64,000 nt of DNA from Inia geoffrensis (taxonomy: Eukaryota; Chordata; Mammalia; Artiodactyla; Iniidae), in NCBI GenBank assembly GCA_036417435.1, contig CM070899.1, positions 152,534,237 through 152,598,236 of the forward strand, given 5' to 3'. Numbering within the stretch: position 1 is the stretch's first letter; each line of letters starts with the position of its first letter. Below the pieces are notes generated by a model. The model ran no database searches and was not told the origin of the DNA. It saw only the letters and a program-made list of their open reading frames with translations. Shown here in pieces: positions 1 to 12,440 of the stretch. A program made the position numbers and the translations under genes.

Positions 1-1705
1 CATTTGAATTTTCTATAAGCTTATATGTCATCATTACAAAAACAATGGGTAAATCTGTTTTTAATTTTAGAGACAAAGATTGAGTGCCCTAAAGCAAAAA
101 CTCAAACTGCCCAGAAATATGTCCCTCTAGAAGAGGTATGATGTTGGAACTGGCTATCCCTCCTTGGTAGGCAAGGAGGCTTGCCTTTGGTAGATGTGCA
201 GTAAAGACAGCTCTCCCCAGCAGGTGACTTAGGCTAGAAACTCTGATCGGGATAGTTCCTGAATTCAGGGAGCCACAGCTGCATCCATCTGGGAGGAGCT
301 GATGAGCAGAATGAATTGGCTTCTAGCTTCATTTGTTGGGTGTTTTTTGGGGGCATGCTTTTAAGGAAGTCACTTCTTTTGGGCATGGCCCTGGGCCCTC
401 GCCCACGGACCACAGTGCTCTTAGTCTCCTACACACTGACATGGGGGATGGTAAAGAGAGGGGTTCCTATGTATGAACCTCACATACATTCCTGGAATTT
501 CCCTCCTACTGGAGGTTCAGCCCATCCTGGGAGTGAGGCAGGGAGCTATTTCATCCTTATATCCATCCAGTCGTTGGGCATAGGAACGTTTACCCACACT
601 GCCCTTAGCAAGCTGGAGCTGAATGTGAGCCAGTGGAGTGGGTTCTGGCTCCACTTTCATTCCCCCGGTTTGCTGCAGTTCACAGCATTCTACTCCTATC
701 TGCCAATTCAGTTCTGAAGTTAAAGTTGTTCTTTAGCAAGCCAAGGGCAGAGTGAGACCTGAGAGAGAGGTCTTGAAGGTAAGTGACCTTCAAGGTGACC
801 ATTGTAACTGCAAGCCTCTCAAGGCTATTCCAGGGCCCGAAAACACCTCTGAGGCAGAGCTTTGGCATTTTTGGAGGAGAAGGGAGTCCAGGGGTGGGCA
901 GCAAGCAGCTGTTCAGATTCTTCTGGGGCTTGGCCCAGCCGAGGCTCGGGTGTGTGTGGACAAGGGCTGCTCTCTGCCTTTGCCTTGTTAGACAGACTCC
1001 CCAGACCTGAACTGAACTGGCTGAGGTTGTAAAAACTGCTTCACTGTCTGAGACTTCATTAAGGCTATAAATCTTCAGGCTCTTAAAAATATTAGGTGTG
1101 TGATTAATACTACTGTTGTTCTTAGTTAGAATACTTATGTGTATTTAAAATCCTTTGAAAAAAAATTCCTTTGGAGCCTTTTTACAACTGGGCCATCAAT
1201 GATCAATTATCTACAGTTGTTTATGAAAGGCCCACCCTGGGCCCAACACAGAGCTGGATGCTCTGTGGAGCATAAAAGAATCATGTGAGATGAACTTTGC
1301 CCTCAAGGAGTTCCCCACTGAAAGCAATTGGAGAACAATTTGCTTCCAGACCAGAAGTGTCTTAAGGGGGCTTTTCTTTCTGATGGTGGTGGTTACTTTC
1401 ACACAAGTCACCCCTCTGAGATGGCTGGGGTTACCTCTGGGGAACATTCTCTGGTACCCAAAATGGATTGAATGGCCATTTGGGAGGAGAGAGGTGGTGG
1501 CAATGACGTAATCTCATCTTTCATTGCTTCACTTGTCTCCCTTTGACATTGCTTTTCTAAGCACCTGTACCCTTTAGGAGAAGGTAGCCACCTACCCACA
1601 AACTAGGCACCCCAGTGCCTATCGTTCCAACATTATAGCTGCATTCCTCTGAGTCTTAAGACGTTTGCATTTCCACTTAGTGTCCCCATTTAAAATATTT
1701 ACACC

Positions 1706-2102
1706 TGGAACTTCCTTGGTGGCGCAGTGGTTAAGAATCCGCCTGCCAATGCGGGGGACACGGGTTCGAGCACTGGCCCGGGAAGATCCCACATCCTGTG
1801 GAGCAACTAAGCCTGTGCACCACAACTACTGAGCCTGCGCTCTAGAGCCCACGAGCCACAAATACTGATCCCGAGTGCCACAACTACTGAAGGCCGTGTG
1901 CCTAGAGCCTGTGCTCTGCAACAAGAGAAGCCACCGCGATGAGAAGCCTGCGCACTGCAACGAAGAGCAGGCCCCTGCTTGCCTCAACTAGAGAAAGCCT
2001 GCGTGCAGCAATGAAGACCCAGTGTAGCAATTAATCAGTCAATCAATAAAATTTATTTTCAAAAACTGTATAAAGAATTTTAAAAACTGTATAAAGAATA
2101 AA
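1706..2102 (+). mobile_element. CHR-type SINE (tRNA-derived), sense
   Basis: The head is 'acttccttggtggcgcagtgg', followed by a B-box-like 'gggttcgagc' and a long A-rich tail. A 14-base target-site duplication, AAAATATTTACACC, flanks it at 1692-1705 and 2103-2116, so both ends are well fixed. Confidence 0.93.
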
Positions 2103-2464
2103 AAAATATTTACACCCCATGAGAGGTCAGTCGTTTAGCAGTTCATCACTAAACTGTAAATTTAATTACCAGGAATTAATTAAGTTAATGGAGAGAAAGA
2201 GTGGGACCCAGGCAGGCACTTGGAGCAAGAGTGTCCGAAGGGACATGTTCCTGCATGACAGGAGAGAAGTGAGGGGAGCAGAAGAAACTTTCGTGAAAAT
2301 TAGTTGCTGTAGGCCGGTACTGCTAACACTGGGGCCACCCCAGTGGTCCGGATGGCCAGGGTCTAGGGTACAGCATGGCCTAGCACTGGTACAGAGGGCT
2401 TTGAGTGGAGGTGGAATTTGGGCTCAGTCTTAAAGGATTAGGAAGGTTGTTTTTCCTTCATTTA

Positions 2465-2742
2465 AAAAATATGGTATGGCTACCAGGGGGTAAGGGAGTG
2501 GGGTAAGAGGGATAAACTGGGAGACTGAGATTGACATATACACACTATTATATATAAAATAGATAACTAATAAGGACCTACTGTATAGCACAGGGAACTC
2601 TACTCAGTACTCTGTAATGGCCTATATGGGAAAAGAATGTAAAAAAGAATGGATATACGTATATGTATAACTCATTCACTTTGCTGTACACCTGAAACTA
2701 ATGCAACATTGTAAATCAACTATATTCCAATAAAAATTAAAG
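2465..2742 (+). mobile_element. L1 3' end fragment, sense strand
   Basis: This is the artiodactyl/cetacean L1 3'-UTR pattern ('ctactgtatagcacagggaa', then 'tgtacacctgaaacta' and a terminal 'ccaataaaaatt'). It is strongly 5'-truncated to under 300 bases and carries no coding sequence. It is the only L1 piece I recognise in the same orientation as ZNF592, and it brings an AATAAA signal near 2729. Confidence 0.8.
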
Positions 2743-2753
2743 AAAAAAATTGG

Positions 2754-2862
2754 GGCCTTCCCTGGCAGTCCAGTGGTTAGGACTTGAAGCTTCCACTGTC
2801 GGGGCCCAGGTTTGATCCCTGGTCGGGGACCTAAGATCCCACAAGCCGTGTGCTGCAGCCTT

Positions 2863-2882
<20 letters not shown>
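2754..2882 (+). mobile_element. Short CHR-1-like SINE, sense
   Basis: The head 'ccttccctggcagtccagtgg' and 'tttgatccctggtcgggga' mark the shorter tRNA-derived SINE subfamily. It ends in a long A run (about 2862-2882) followed by more A-rich sequence. It sits directly after the L1 3' end at 2465-2742. Confidence 0.88.
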
Positions 2883-2895
<13 letters not shown>

Positions 2896-3084
2896 AAAAA
2901 ATATATTCAGTTTAGAAAATTTTGGAACATTCAAGAAGAAAATAAGTCCCTCATAATTTTACTACCTGATGATAGATGGCAGAGAGGAGTAATCCTTTTA
3001 CAGTGAAAGTCAGAGCATGTCGCTCCTTTACCCCAGGTCCCCCTATAGCCTTCAATCTAAGAGTGAAAGTCAGTCCTCACAGTG

Positions 3085-3495
3085 GCCCTCCATTATTTGC
3101 TTCCCACCCCCATCTCCTGTGACTGCCTCTGCTCTGGTTTGGGTTCCTTGAATGCATCAAGCATTTCCCTGCTTCAGGGTTTTTCTACTTGCTCTTCCCT
3201 CTGCCTAAAACCTCTTCTCCCCTGTATTCACGTGGCTTGCACTCTCACTTGCTTCAGAATTGAGAATGTAGTCGTTCCATTTTATGATTTCCTACTGAAC
3301 TCCTATTGAGAAAGGCTATATGACTACCTGACATATGATGAATTTGCTTGTTTGTGTCCATTTGTCTCCTACTGGAATGTCAGCACTGCATGGGGAGGGA
3401 CTTAGTCTGTTCTATTCACTGTGGTATCCATAGTGACTAGGATAAGCCCTGGCACCTAGGAGGTGCTCAACTAATATAATCAGTTGAATGAATGA
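3085..3495 (+). repeat. L2 LINE 3' fragment, sense
   Basis: The sequence matches the remembered L2 3' pattern: 'gctcttccctctgcctaaaa', then 'ggagggacttagtctgttct', 'cctggcacctaggaggtgct' and a terminal 'ttgaatgaatgag'. It is old and diverged, and the ends are approximate. Confidence 0.65.
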
Positions 3496-4614
3496 GCATG
3501 CATGTATGTGTGTAGTGTGTGTGTATGTGTGTGTGTTGTGGAAGTTGAGTGGGAAAGGACAGTGTGGCTAGAAGCTGTTGTGGGGGGGATGGGTATGGAT
3601 GGTGTGGAGAGTAAGGATGCTTTGGGCAGGAACGGAGGTTGGAGATGTGGTCCAGTCTGTTCCAGGCTCTAGAGTCTCATCTCTTACTGGTGCTGTTGAA
3701 GGTGAAGGCAGTGATTTGGTGCTTTGAGGCGGGTGAAGAAGCAGCTCCTGAAATTTAAAGTCTAGGCCTAGAGGACAGAGGTTCTCAAAAGTCTGGCCCG
3801 AGGGTTGGAGCTGATGTGATTGGCTATAGGAAATTAGTGTAAGTTTTTGAGCAGAGTGAATGACCCGTGAAAATGGTGATGGGGAAGATGGGTCTTAGAC
3901 ACATAGGATGACTGTGGGCAGAGACCAGAAGTGGCGAGGAAAGCGGTAACAAAGACAAGGATGGAGCAGAACAGATGACATCTGTGAGACTTGGTAATGG
4001 CAGAATTCACCCCAGCTGCTGTGTGGCCTTGACAAAAGCTTCTAGTGCTCCTGACTTGGTAGAGCTTAAAGTACTGTCCATGGTTTCAAATGAGTTTTGG
4101 AAGCAGGTGGGGAAAGCAGGCACAAGGGAAAGAGGAAGGGTCCTCTCCAGGTTCATTAGGTTGATGGATCTGGTGGGAAGCGGGCCGTCGTATCCTGCAC
4201 TGGGCCTGCATCTCACCGACTGTAACCCTGGATGGGAGCCTGTCCTTTGTGGTCCGCTGGAAACTTTCCTGTCCGAGAGTAGCTGTAAGTGCTCTCAGGT
4301 TTTCTTCTGAACCTACACATATACCAGGACAGCATCTGAAATCCATTTGTTCGATTACCTTCTTTCAACTCCATTTTCTGTCTCCATAGTTTTATCTATT
4401 CCTCGGAACAAATTGTCTTTGACTCACAAACCCATTTGGATTGGATTAATTGACGGGAAGTACTTATTTCTAAATGGTTTCTGTTTCATTAGGCCTCTAG
4501 GCTGTTTTTAAAAAGGCTTCTGCCAAGATGAGATCAGTGGAGAAGTGATTTTGGTATAATCAGCTTCTTTATGATCTTTTGGTACAAGATATGTTTTGAG
4601 ATTGGTGTTCCTGA

Positions 4615-5115
4615 TGTATTAATTCCTAGAATAAATATTTCAGTGCCTGCTCTGTGCCAGGCACTATAGGCACTGGGACTATAACAGGGAACAAAATAAA
4701 CAAAAATCTTACTTTCATGGAGCTTGTAATCCAGTGTGTGAGGTCTTATAGATAATAAACAAGTAAAACATAAAGTATGAGAGATGGTGAAAAGTATTAC
4801 AGAGAAAAACAGCAAAGGTGGGATGGAAGATAGAGAGGTTTGGTGGGGAGGCAGATTTTCTGCTTTAAGTAAGGAAGCCTCACTGATAATGGACGTTTGA
4901 ACAGAGTTCTGAAGGAGTAAGAGAGGGAGCCATGCATTTATCTGAGGGAAGAACAGTCAGGGTGGAGAGAAAAACTGGAGTGAGGAGGAGGAAGGTATAG
5001 GAGAGGAGGCCAGGGTGGTCCCACTGGGCTTGTAAATCCTAGTGGGGGCCTGAACCGAAGCTCTAAGTGAGATGGGAAGCCGCAGGTGGCTGTGTAGAAC
5101 CACGATGGACTCCAG
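4615..5115 (-). repeat. L2 LINE 3' fragment, antisense
   Basis: The + strand reads the complement of the L2 3' end ('gtgcctgctctgtgccaggc', 'catggagcttgtaatccagt', then a purine-rich body). It is old and diverged. The ORFs inside it are decayed repeat sequence, not genes. Confidence 0.6.
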
Positions 5116-5184
5116 CTCTCTTTTTGAAAGGTTTGCCACAGCTGCTGGTGATTGAAGCAGTGGGGCCTCTGCAGGGGCTCTTAG

Positions 5185-5340
5185 CTTAGAGTGGGCACCA
5201 GAGTCTGAATCATCTGGGAACCTTTCCTAGGCCAGCTACTGGGGCCATCCAGGACTCCAGGGTCAGCTGGAGCACAGGTGTGACCTCTAAGACTCACTCA
5301 GTGCCAGTGTTGTTATTCTCTAACCACTGGGTGACTGTTA
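5185..5340. repeat. MER5-like hAT transposon remnant (weak)
   Basis: 'ccagagtctgaatcatctgg' and the following text resemble the MER5A non-autonomous hAT consensus. Heavily decayed, boundaries approximate. Confidence 0.4.
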
Positions 5341-5367
5341 CAGCTTCAGATTCCTGAGACCCACTTT

Positions 5368-5692
5368 CTTCTTTTTTTTTTTTTTAATTTATTTAATTTA
5401 TTTATTTTTGCTGCATTGGGTCATCGTTGCTGCGCATGAGCTTTCTCTAGTTGCAGCAAGCAGGGGCTACTCTTAGTTGCAGCACGTGTGCTTCTCACTG
5501 CTGTGGCTTCTCTTGCAGAGCCCGGGCTCTAGGCACGCGGGCTTCAGTAGTTGTGGCACGAGGGCTAAGTAGTTGTGGCTTGTGGGCTTAGTTGCTCTGC
5601 GGCATGTGGGCTTTTCCCGGACCCAGGGCTCAAATCCTTGTCCCCTTCATTGGCAGGTGGATTCTTAACCACTGCGCCACCAGGGAAGTCCC
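5368..5692 (-). mobile_element. CHR-type SINE, antisense
   Basis: The complement of the CHR head, 'ccactgcgccaccagggaag', closes the element and a poly-T run opens it. A 12-base target-site duplication, GAGACCCACTTT, lies at 5356-5367 and 5693-5704. Confidence 0.93.
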
Positions 5693-5814
5693 GAGACCCA
5701 CTTTATTTCTATTGAGTCAGTCTGCAGGTGGACGTAGAAGTCTGCATCATTAACAAGATTTTGGGGTGATTTTTGAGGCCACTGGTCCCTGGACTATACT
5801 TTGGTCTAAAGACC

Positions 5815-5975
5815 GTGGTTCCCAGCCCCAGACAACATCAGTCCTCTGGGTTGTTTTCTAAAAAATACTCGGCCCCACCCCTGAAGATTCTGATTTAATT
5901 GGCCTGAGGTGGGGTTAGGCATTAGCACTGCTCCCCCGGTGTTTCTAATGTGCTTCCAGGGCTAGAATCACTAGT
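5815..5975. repeat. MER5A-like hAT transposon remnant
   Basis: 'gattctgatttaattggcct' and 'gtgtttctaatgtgcttcca' correspond to the MER5A palindromic consensus as I know it. No coding capacity is expected or seen. Confidence 0.55.
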
Positions 5976-7649
5976 CTGCGGGTTAATAAGCCTTATACTG
6001 GGTGTTTGATGGAGAGATTTGAATGGGTAACTGTGAGTAGGAGACTTCAGGCCCTCTGGGAAGCTAAGGCAGGGCCAGTCATGTTGCCAGGAACAACAGG
6101 AATCTTTCACAGTAATAAATACTCTTCAGTTTATGTACTTTATCTCATTTGATTACCTCACCTCTCTGGGCCTTCATTTCCTTGCTTGTAGTTAGCAGCT
6201 TAAATTTAATGGTTTCCTAGAATCTCTTGGGCTCTTAATCTTTCTGGTGTTGGAAGAACCTCTAATCTAGAACAGTGTTCTAGTACATTGTTTTCTAATC
6301 TCAGTCTTACAACGCCCTAAGGTGTGTCATAATTGTGGCAAGGGCTGTAGTGAATGTCTCAATACCAGTTGAAGGAAAATGTGTGCCATATACAGTAGCA
6401 CCTTGGGAAGATGAGGATGTTGGGAAACTGAAATGTGAAGTCAGACCTCCTGGTTCAGAATTCCTGAGAGGAAGGGCAGTCTGGTTGTTGGAGGCAAGCA
6501 GGAGCCTCAGTATTAGTCTTGGTTCTGGTGAGTTCCCTGTGAAGTGGCAATAGTGTTATATAAACTGTAAAGTTCCTATAAATCCACATGTGTGTATGTG
6601 GTAGGGTGGCCTGAGAGAAGCAGCCAGCCTGGGTCAATGGAGCCTGATTCTCAGGTTTGCCAGCCCCTCTCTGCAGCCAAACTGTGTTCTTGGGAACCAG
6701 AGATGGTCTGAATAACCCTAAAGAATCCAGTGTCTGCAGGAACTGAGGTTACCCTGGAATAAATAATCAGGCACACTCATTGGAGCACCTCAGAACTAAT
6801 TTATTTTGGACATCAGATCTAAGACACTCCCTACCCCATCCCCTGGTTTCTGACTTTATCCTCATCTGGACAGCACAGTGTCTGCTAGTTAGTTTATGTT
6901 TTGAAATGTGAAGATCCAAATAAGAAAAGGAAAAAAAGTTTTCTGTATTTCCCTTCTATAGAGTTGGAATAATGAGTTTCCTTCCATTCCCTTGTAAGTT
7001 TTTCCATTAATATTGTCTGTATCTCTATTTAGAATCCAAATAAATGCTGGTCTGTCAAAGTTAAGACAGAAATGAAGTCAAGCGAGGGAATGCAGGATTA
7101 CAGTGAAAGTGAGCGGAATTAGAAAAGAGACTCTTTATTCTGTCATTTGTTGGTACATGCACCTGATGGACTGTTAACTAGTTTCTCCACACGGGCCTAT
7201 AAAATTGGAATCTTGGGAGATTGTGGCCAAGCATTAGTAGTTTCCAAAGTTCCCAAGGTGACTCTGATGTCCAGTTACAATTGAGGACCACTTAGATTTA
7301 AAAAAAAAAAAAAAAAAGGGTCTGCCGGCTTTCCCCATGTCTTCTCTTATTCTCATCCCCTGATTGGTGCTTGTCCCTTCCCTGCCTCTCTCCCACCTGT
7401 GACTTTCCCCCAGCCTACCTGCCCCCTGGTCCCCTTGCTCACTCCTTGATCCTCTGCTTCCTCAGCCCTCCTGAGCACTGGAGGATGAGCTGTGAGGAGG
7501 GGTAACTGACCTTCACTTGCCCTGTCTCTGTCCCCTGTGCATGCATCCAATCAGCCTGACGTTTAGGGATTCAGTGGTCTGCAGGGGCACTCTGAAAAAT
7601 TATGAGGTAAAGCTTGCTGGCCACTGAGGTTGGTGGCAGAATACTTAAC

Positions 7650-7850
7650 AAAGGTGTATTTGCTATGTTTAAGGCAGTGTTGTAAGAGCTTTACAAATAT
7701 TAACTCATTTAACCCCTATAACCCCCATTTTACTTACGGGGAAACTGAGACGCAGAGGTGAAGGAACCTGGCCAAGGTCACATGGCTAGTAAGTAGTAGA
7801 ACTGGGATTTGAACCCACGTAAAGTCTGGACTCTGAACCAGCACACTATG
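7650..7850 (+). repeat. MIR SINE, sense
   Basis: Core MIR text is clear: 'attaactcatttaacccc', 'cattttacttacggggaaac', 'gccaaggtcacatggctagt' and 'gggatttgaaccca'. This is an ancient tRNA-derived SINE shared across mammals. Confidence 0.8.
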
Positions 7851-8214
7851 CTAGGCGAAAGGGAGAAGATCTGGGACTGGGGATAGTACTATCTTTGACT
7901 ACATTTGAGGCCCACTTTGAATTAGGTTTGGAGATTCTTCTCAGGGTCTGACCTACACTTTATTATTATTATTAACTTACTTTAATTACATTTGCCTTCA
8001 GACCTATTAAAAAACATTTTATTTTTCTTCTTTCCTTAGGTGGTATTTGGAAACTAGACCATGTGCTTATAGGTAGAAGTTATTCCGTTCTCCACAGCTG
8101 TACACTCCCAGCAATACTCACCATACCCTTGTTTTGAGAACCTCACTGAGGCATGATGTCTAGGCTGACCTGAGCTGGCCTTGAAGAGCTGAGAGTTTGG
8201 ACACAAGTGATTTT

Positions 8215-9300
8215 TTTTTTCAATGTTCCTTGGTAGTTATCATTATTTTTAAAAATTGTGGTAAAACATACATAAGAAAATTGACCATTTTAACCATATT
8301 TTAAGGGTATCCAAGAATTTTTTATTAGTGTTTTTGTTATTATTTTTATTGAAGTATAGTTGATTTGCTCCATTTTAACTATTTTCAGATGTACTGTTCA
8401 GTGGCATTAAGGACGTTCACATAACCATCACCACCGTCCATCTCTAGAACCTTTTCATCATCCCAAACTGAAACTCTTCACCCATTATATAACAACCCCT
8501 TTTCCTTTCTCCCCTTTATCCCCTGGTAACCACTGTTCTACATTTTGTCTCTATGAAATTGACTGCTCTAGGTACCTCATATCAGTGGAATCAGACGATA
8601 TTTGTCCTTTTGTATATGGCTTATTTCATTTAGCATAATGCCTTTAAGGTTCATCTATGTTTTAGCATGTATAATATTCCCTTTTATATTGATGTCACAT
8701 TTTGTTTATCCATTCATCCATTGATGAATACTTGGGTTGTTTTCACCTTTTGGATATTGTGAATAATGTTGCTATGAACATAGATGTACAAATACCTCTT
8801 TGAGACCCCTTTCAATTCTTTTGGGTATATACCTAGAAGTGGAAGTGTTATATCCACTATGTGTAATTTTTCTTAGGAACTGCCATGCTGTTTTCCATAG
8901 TGGCTACAGTACATTCCCACCAGCGATTCACAAGGATTCCAGTTTCTCCACCACATTCTCACCAACACTTGCTATTTTCTGTTTTGTTTGATAATAGCCA
9001 TCCTAATGGGTGTGATCTTGGTGGTTAGCTAGTTGCACCCATAGAGTCCACTATCCAAGAGTCTGGTTCCTAGTGTGCTGAAATGTGCATATGTAGAGAA
9101 AATAATATTATAAACTCCCATGTACTCCTCATGCAGATCCAACAGTTATCATTGCATGGCCAACCTTGTCTCATTTATACATGCCCTCCCTGCTCTCTTC
9201 CTCCTGCCCTGTGTTATTTTGAGTCAGATCCCAGATATCACATCATTTTATCTGTGAACATTTCACTGGTAATATCTTTAAAAGATAAGGACTTTTAATA
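8215..9300 (-). mobile_element. Old L1 (L1M-type) 3' region, antisense
   Basis: The + strand shows the complement of L1M ORF2 end and 3'-UTR: 'ttgtggtaaaacatacataa', 'gaaactcttcacccattata', and later 'ttgggtatatacctagaagt'. The last 200 bases resemble a second old L1 3' end ('atcccagatatcacatcatt'). It is fragmented, with no intact reading frame. Confidence 0.7.
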
Positions 9301-9548
9301 TTCCATTTTTTCTGATGGTGGAAGGGCACATAGGGATGTCCTTTGAACACATTATTTTCTATTATTCCCTTGGATCACCAGGGACATATGCAGTGGGCAC
9401 ACATTGCAGATACCTGGATGTTGGGTCCATTGCCATGCTGGGTTGTTGGTGAAAAGCTGCCTTGGCTGGCGCCCTGCTTTCCTGCAGGAGGCTGGCTGCA
9501 CTTGGGTCTGAGCAGCCATGGTGAAAGAGCCCACCCACATCTCTTTTG

Positions 9549-9686
9549 AGAGGGGAAGGAGAGAAGAGAGCGGAAGAAGGGGATAAAGAAGAACATCTGT
9601 GAGGGAGACAAGAGGGGGGAAGAGAGAAAGGGATGGAGAGGGGCATAGAGGAAGGAGTAGGGGGAGAGAGAGGAACAGGAAGGAGA

Positions 9687-9690
<4 letters not shown>
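9549..9690 (+). repeat. Purine (GA-rich) tract
   Basis: About 140 bases are almost entirely A and G on the + strand, with only scattered interruptions. It runs straight into a TG repeat. The antisense ORFs of 139 and 150 codons across this region come from low complexity. Confidence 0.85.

Positions 9691-9729
<39 letters not shown>
9691..9729. repeat. (TG)n microsatellite, about 19 units
   Basis: Uninterrupted TG dinucleotides follow the purine tract directly. Alternating purine-pyrimidine repeats of this length can adopt Z-DNA and are usually polymorphic in length. Confidence 0.95.
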
Positions 9730-9731
<2 letters not shown>

Positions 9732-10439
9732 GTGTGAGAAAAAGAAAAGGGGAGTGAGAGTAGAGTACCTGGGAGAGGCATCCTTTACCAGGCCCTTGAC
9801 TCACCAGCTCCTAAACTCCTTAGTGACCTAAGGGAACTGAAGAGACACCCCAATACTAATAATACATTTGCCCCCCACCCCAACCTTTTAATTTCGGGAT
9901 CTTTGGGACTGTGGTTTGCCTGTGGTAGATGAGATTGGTGGCACACCCAGAGCCACCAAACACAGGGGTACCAGAGCTGAGGAAGGAGTGATCTGCGGAA
10001 TGGCCACTTTTTCTTTTCTGGGGCCCTTTTATTCAGGGAGTGGAGGCTTGGTTCCCAGCAGGTCTGAGGCTATTGGCTTCCTACCTAAATTTGGGGATCC
10101 CTACTACCAAGAGATGATGCTTTTACAAAGTTCAGTGGGGGGGAACTCCTCAAGGATGGTGTGTGAACAAGAGGAGTCCTGTCTCTCTTTTTTCTGTCTC
10201 TGGGTCTTGTTCCCTTTTAACAAAGTTCAGTGTCCCTTAGTGCTGAGATCTGTTTCAAGTAATGAAAGGAAAAGGGGGTACTGGTTACAAAGTATCAGTT
10301 TTTATCTCAGTTCTTAGCTCTGCTTAAACTTTGTTGCTTATACCTAGTTTCCACTTGTATCATCCCAGTCAGTTGTACAGTCTTTTATAATCCCAATTCC
10401 TTTCAGTTCTATCCTCTTTTCTTCCTTTTTATCTTTTCT

Positions 10440-10570
10440 AAACATCTAACAGCTTTATTGAGATATAATTCATGTGCCATACAGTTTACCCATTTAAAGT
10501 GCATAATTCAATGGTTTTAGGTATATTCACAGAGTTGTATCCCCTTGTCTTAAGACTCAAGACCACCTTG
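10440..10570 (-). repeat. Old L1 3' fragment, antisense (short)
   Basis: 'agctttattgagatataatt' followed by 'gtttacccatttaaagtg' is the widespread old L1M 3'-end pattern read on the complementary strand. The same pattern recurs at about 42500. Confidence 0.6.
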
Positions 10571-10984
10571 TGTTCTCCTCTTCCCTGCGGTTCTCAGAGC
10601 TAGCCTTCCCCCTCCACTGGCATCACACTGATCCAGTCCTCAAGACAGATGACCTTATTGTGGGGACAATGGCCAGTAGGCACTTAACACCAATAAAATA
10701 TAATATTTAAATTAGTCCTGCAGGGGCCCAGGGTTCATAGACAAGTGTGACTTCAGATAGACCCTTTCCCACTGGGAAGGCCCCATCACCACTCAAGGTC
10801 TCTCTATTTATAAAAAGTTTTAAAAAGCTAAATACAAACAGTGTAGGAAATTTGCCAGCTGCTTGACTGGTAATAAACTTGCTTAGGAATCTGTGACTAT
10901 CCTTGAACAATCTTCGTTCTGGACAGATGAGCCTGTCACATCATTCCCCCTTTCTAATGGTGGATTACCATCTAGTAAACATGG

Positions 10985-11790
10985 AGCTGACACACAGACA
11001 ATAAATAAATGAACAATTATATAATGTGTCAGATGCTATAAGGGCTGTGAAGAAAAACAAAGCAGACAAAAGGGACAGAGATTGATGGTGAGGGTGGGGA
11101 TTGGTATCTTATGCACAATGGTCATAGAAGGCTCCTGACAAAGTGGTGTTTGAATAAAGACCTGAAGGAAGTGAGGAGTGGACCCACAGAGATCTGAGGG
11201 GAAGAACATTCCAAGCAGCGGGAATAGTAAGTGCAGAGGCTCTGAGCAGGAGTATGCCCTGCTTGGTTGAGGAGCAGTAAGGAGTCTGGAGCAGACTGGC
11301 AACAGAGAGGTATAGGAGACAGAGGGCAGTTAGATCGTCCTGGCCATGTAGGCTGGGGTGAAGACTGGATTTTACTCTGCGTGAGGTGGGACGGTGTTGA
11401 AGGGTTTTAAGGAGAGGAGGAACATGATCTGGTGGATGTTTTAAAAGCAGCACTCTGGCTGCTGTGTTGCGAGTGAGTAGTAGAGGCAAAGAGGAGAGAC
11501 AAGGAGACCAGTCATCAGGCTTTTGTGGGAATCCAGGAGAGAAAAGAAGATGGTTGGAGGTGGTGAGAAATGGTTGGATTTGGTTACATTTTGGAAGTAG
11601 AGTTGACGAGATTTGCTTATAGATTGGATGAAGAGTATGAGGGAAAGAGAGGACTCAAAGATGCCAAGGTTTGGCCCAAGCAACTGGAAGGACTGAGTTG
11701 TCATTTACTGAAATGAGAAAGAATGTAGGAGGAAATCCAAGAGTTAGATTTTGGACATACTAGATTTGAGATGCCTATCCAAGTAGAAAT
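10985..11790 (-). repeat. L2 LINE 3' region, antisense
   Basis: An 800-base purine-rich stretch reads as the complement of L2: 'gaagaacattccaagcagcg', 'gctctgagcaggagtatgcc', 'aagcagcactctggctgctg'. The antisense ORFs of about 90-125 codons inside it have no intact L2 reverse-transcriptase motif that I can see. Confidence 0.6.
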
Positions 11791-12035
11791 CCAAGTCTAG
11801 AATCAAGGGATACCAATTAATTAATGATTCAGTGAGTGCCTGTCGAGGGGCTTATGAAATAGCAGAAGAGAGAACATTTTACTGATAAGCTACATTAAAG
11901 GTAGTTTAAAGGTACTACATTAAAGGTAGAAAATTATGAGGAGAAATAAGTAAAACAAAAGGGAGCACAAGGGAGGATGAGATGACTTCTGACAAGGGCA
12001 GTCAGAGAAAGTCCCTTTCCCTTCCTTGCCTGTAG

Positions 12036-12077
12036 GAAGCGTGTGTCCCCTTGATGAGCCTTTGGTGGCACTCACAG
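12036..12077 (+). other. Candidate 42-base non-coding exon (ZNF592 5'-UTR?)
   Basis: A pyrimidine-rich run (12010-12031) leads to a TAG acceptor ending at 12035. After 42 bases there is a CAG|GTATGT donor at 12077/12078. Both sites are close to consensus. No protein reading is implied, and it would fit the known non-coding 5' exons of ZNF592. Such pairs also occur by chance, so this is only a candidate. Confidence 0.22.
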
Positions 12078-12139
12078 GTATGTGGTTGAGAGGTGTTTTC
12101 AGTGGGTTGTGGAGGGGAGGGCACTCAAAAACAGGGTCT

Positions 12140-12215
12140 GGGCCTTCCTTTTGTGTCCTCAGTGCCTGGCATAAGTCTTGGCATTTGGTAATTATTTGAT
12201 GGATGAACTTCCCCT
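12140..12215 (+). repeat. L2 3' terminal fragment (short)
   Basis: 'cagtgcctggcataagtctt' followed by 'ttgatggatgaac' is the typical L2 3' terminus, sense strand. Confidence 0.45.
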
Positions 12216-12259
12216 TTCTGAGCCTTAGTTCTTCATGTATAAAATGAAGAGGTTGGACT

Positions 12260-12440
12260 AGACCAGTGCCCTGGAATCAACTGGGAAGCTTTTTTAAAAA
12301 ATGCAGGGATCCATCCCAGGCCTATTGAATCAGAATTTCCACAGTGGAGCCTGGGATTCTGTGTTTTAAAGTCACTCCCCATGTTATTCTTTTGCAGTCA
12401 GTCCAGCAGCAGTCTGCAGACGGGCATTTGGAAGCCACTG
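12260..12440. repeat. MER5A-like hAT transposon remnant
   Basis: 'gaatcaactgggaagctttt' and 'cctattgaatcagaatttcc' match the MER5A pattern. Decayed and non-coding. Confidence 0.5.

Noticed and set aside
1706..2050. tRNA genes in the SINE heads
   Set aside because: The tRNA-like A/B-box text belongs to tRNA-derived SINEs; no copy folds as an intact tRNA by eye.
9352..9804. Overlapping antisense ORFs of 139 and 150 codons
   Set aside because: They translate the purine tract and TG repeat and have repetitive, low-complexity products.
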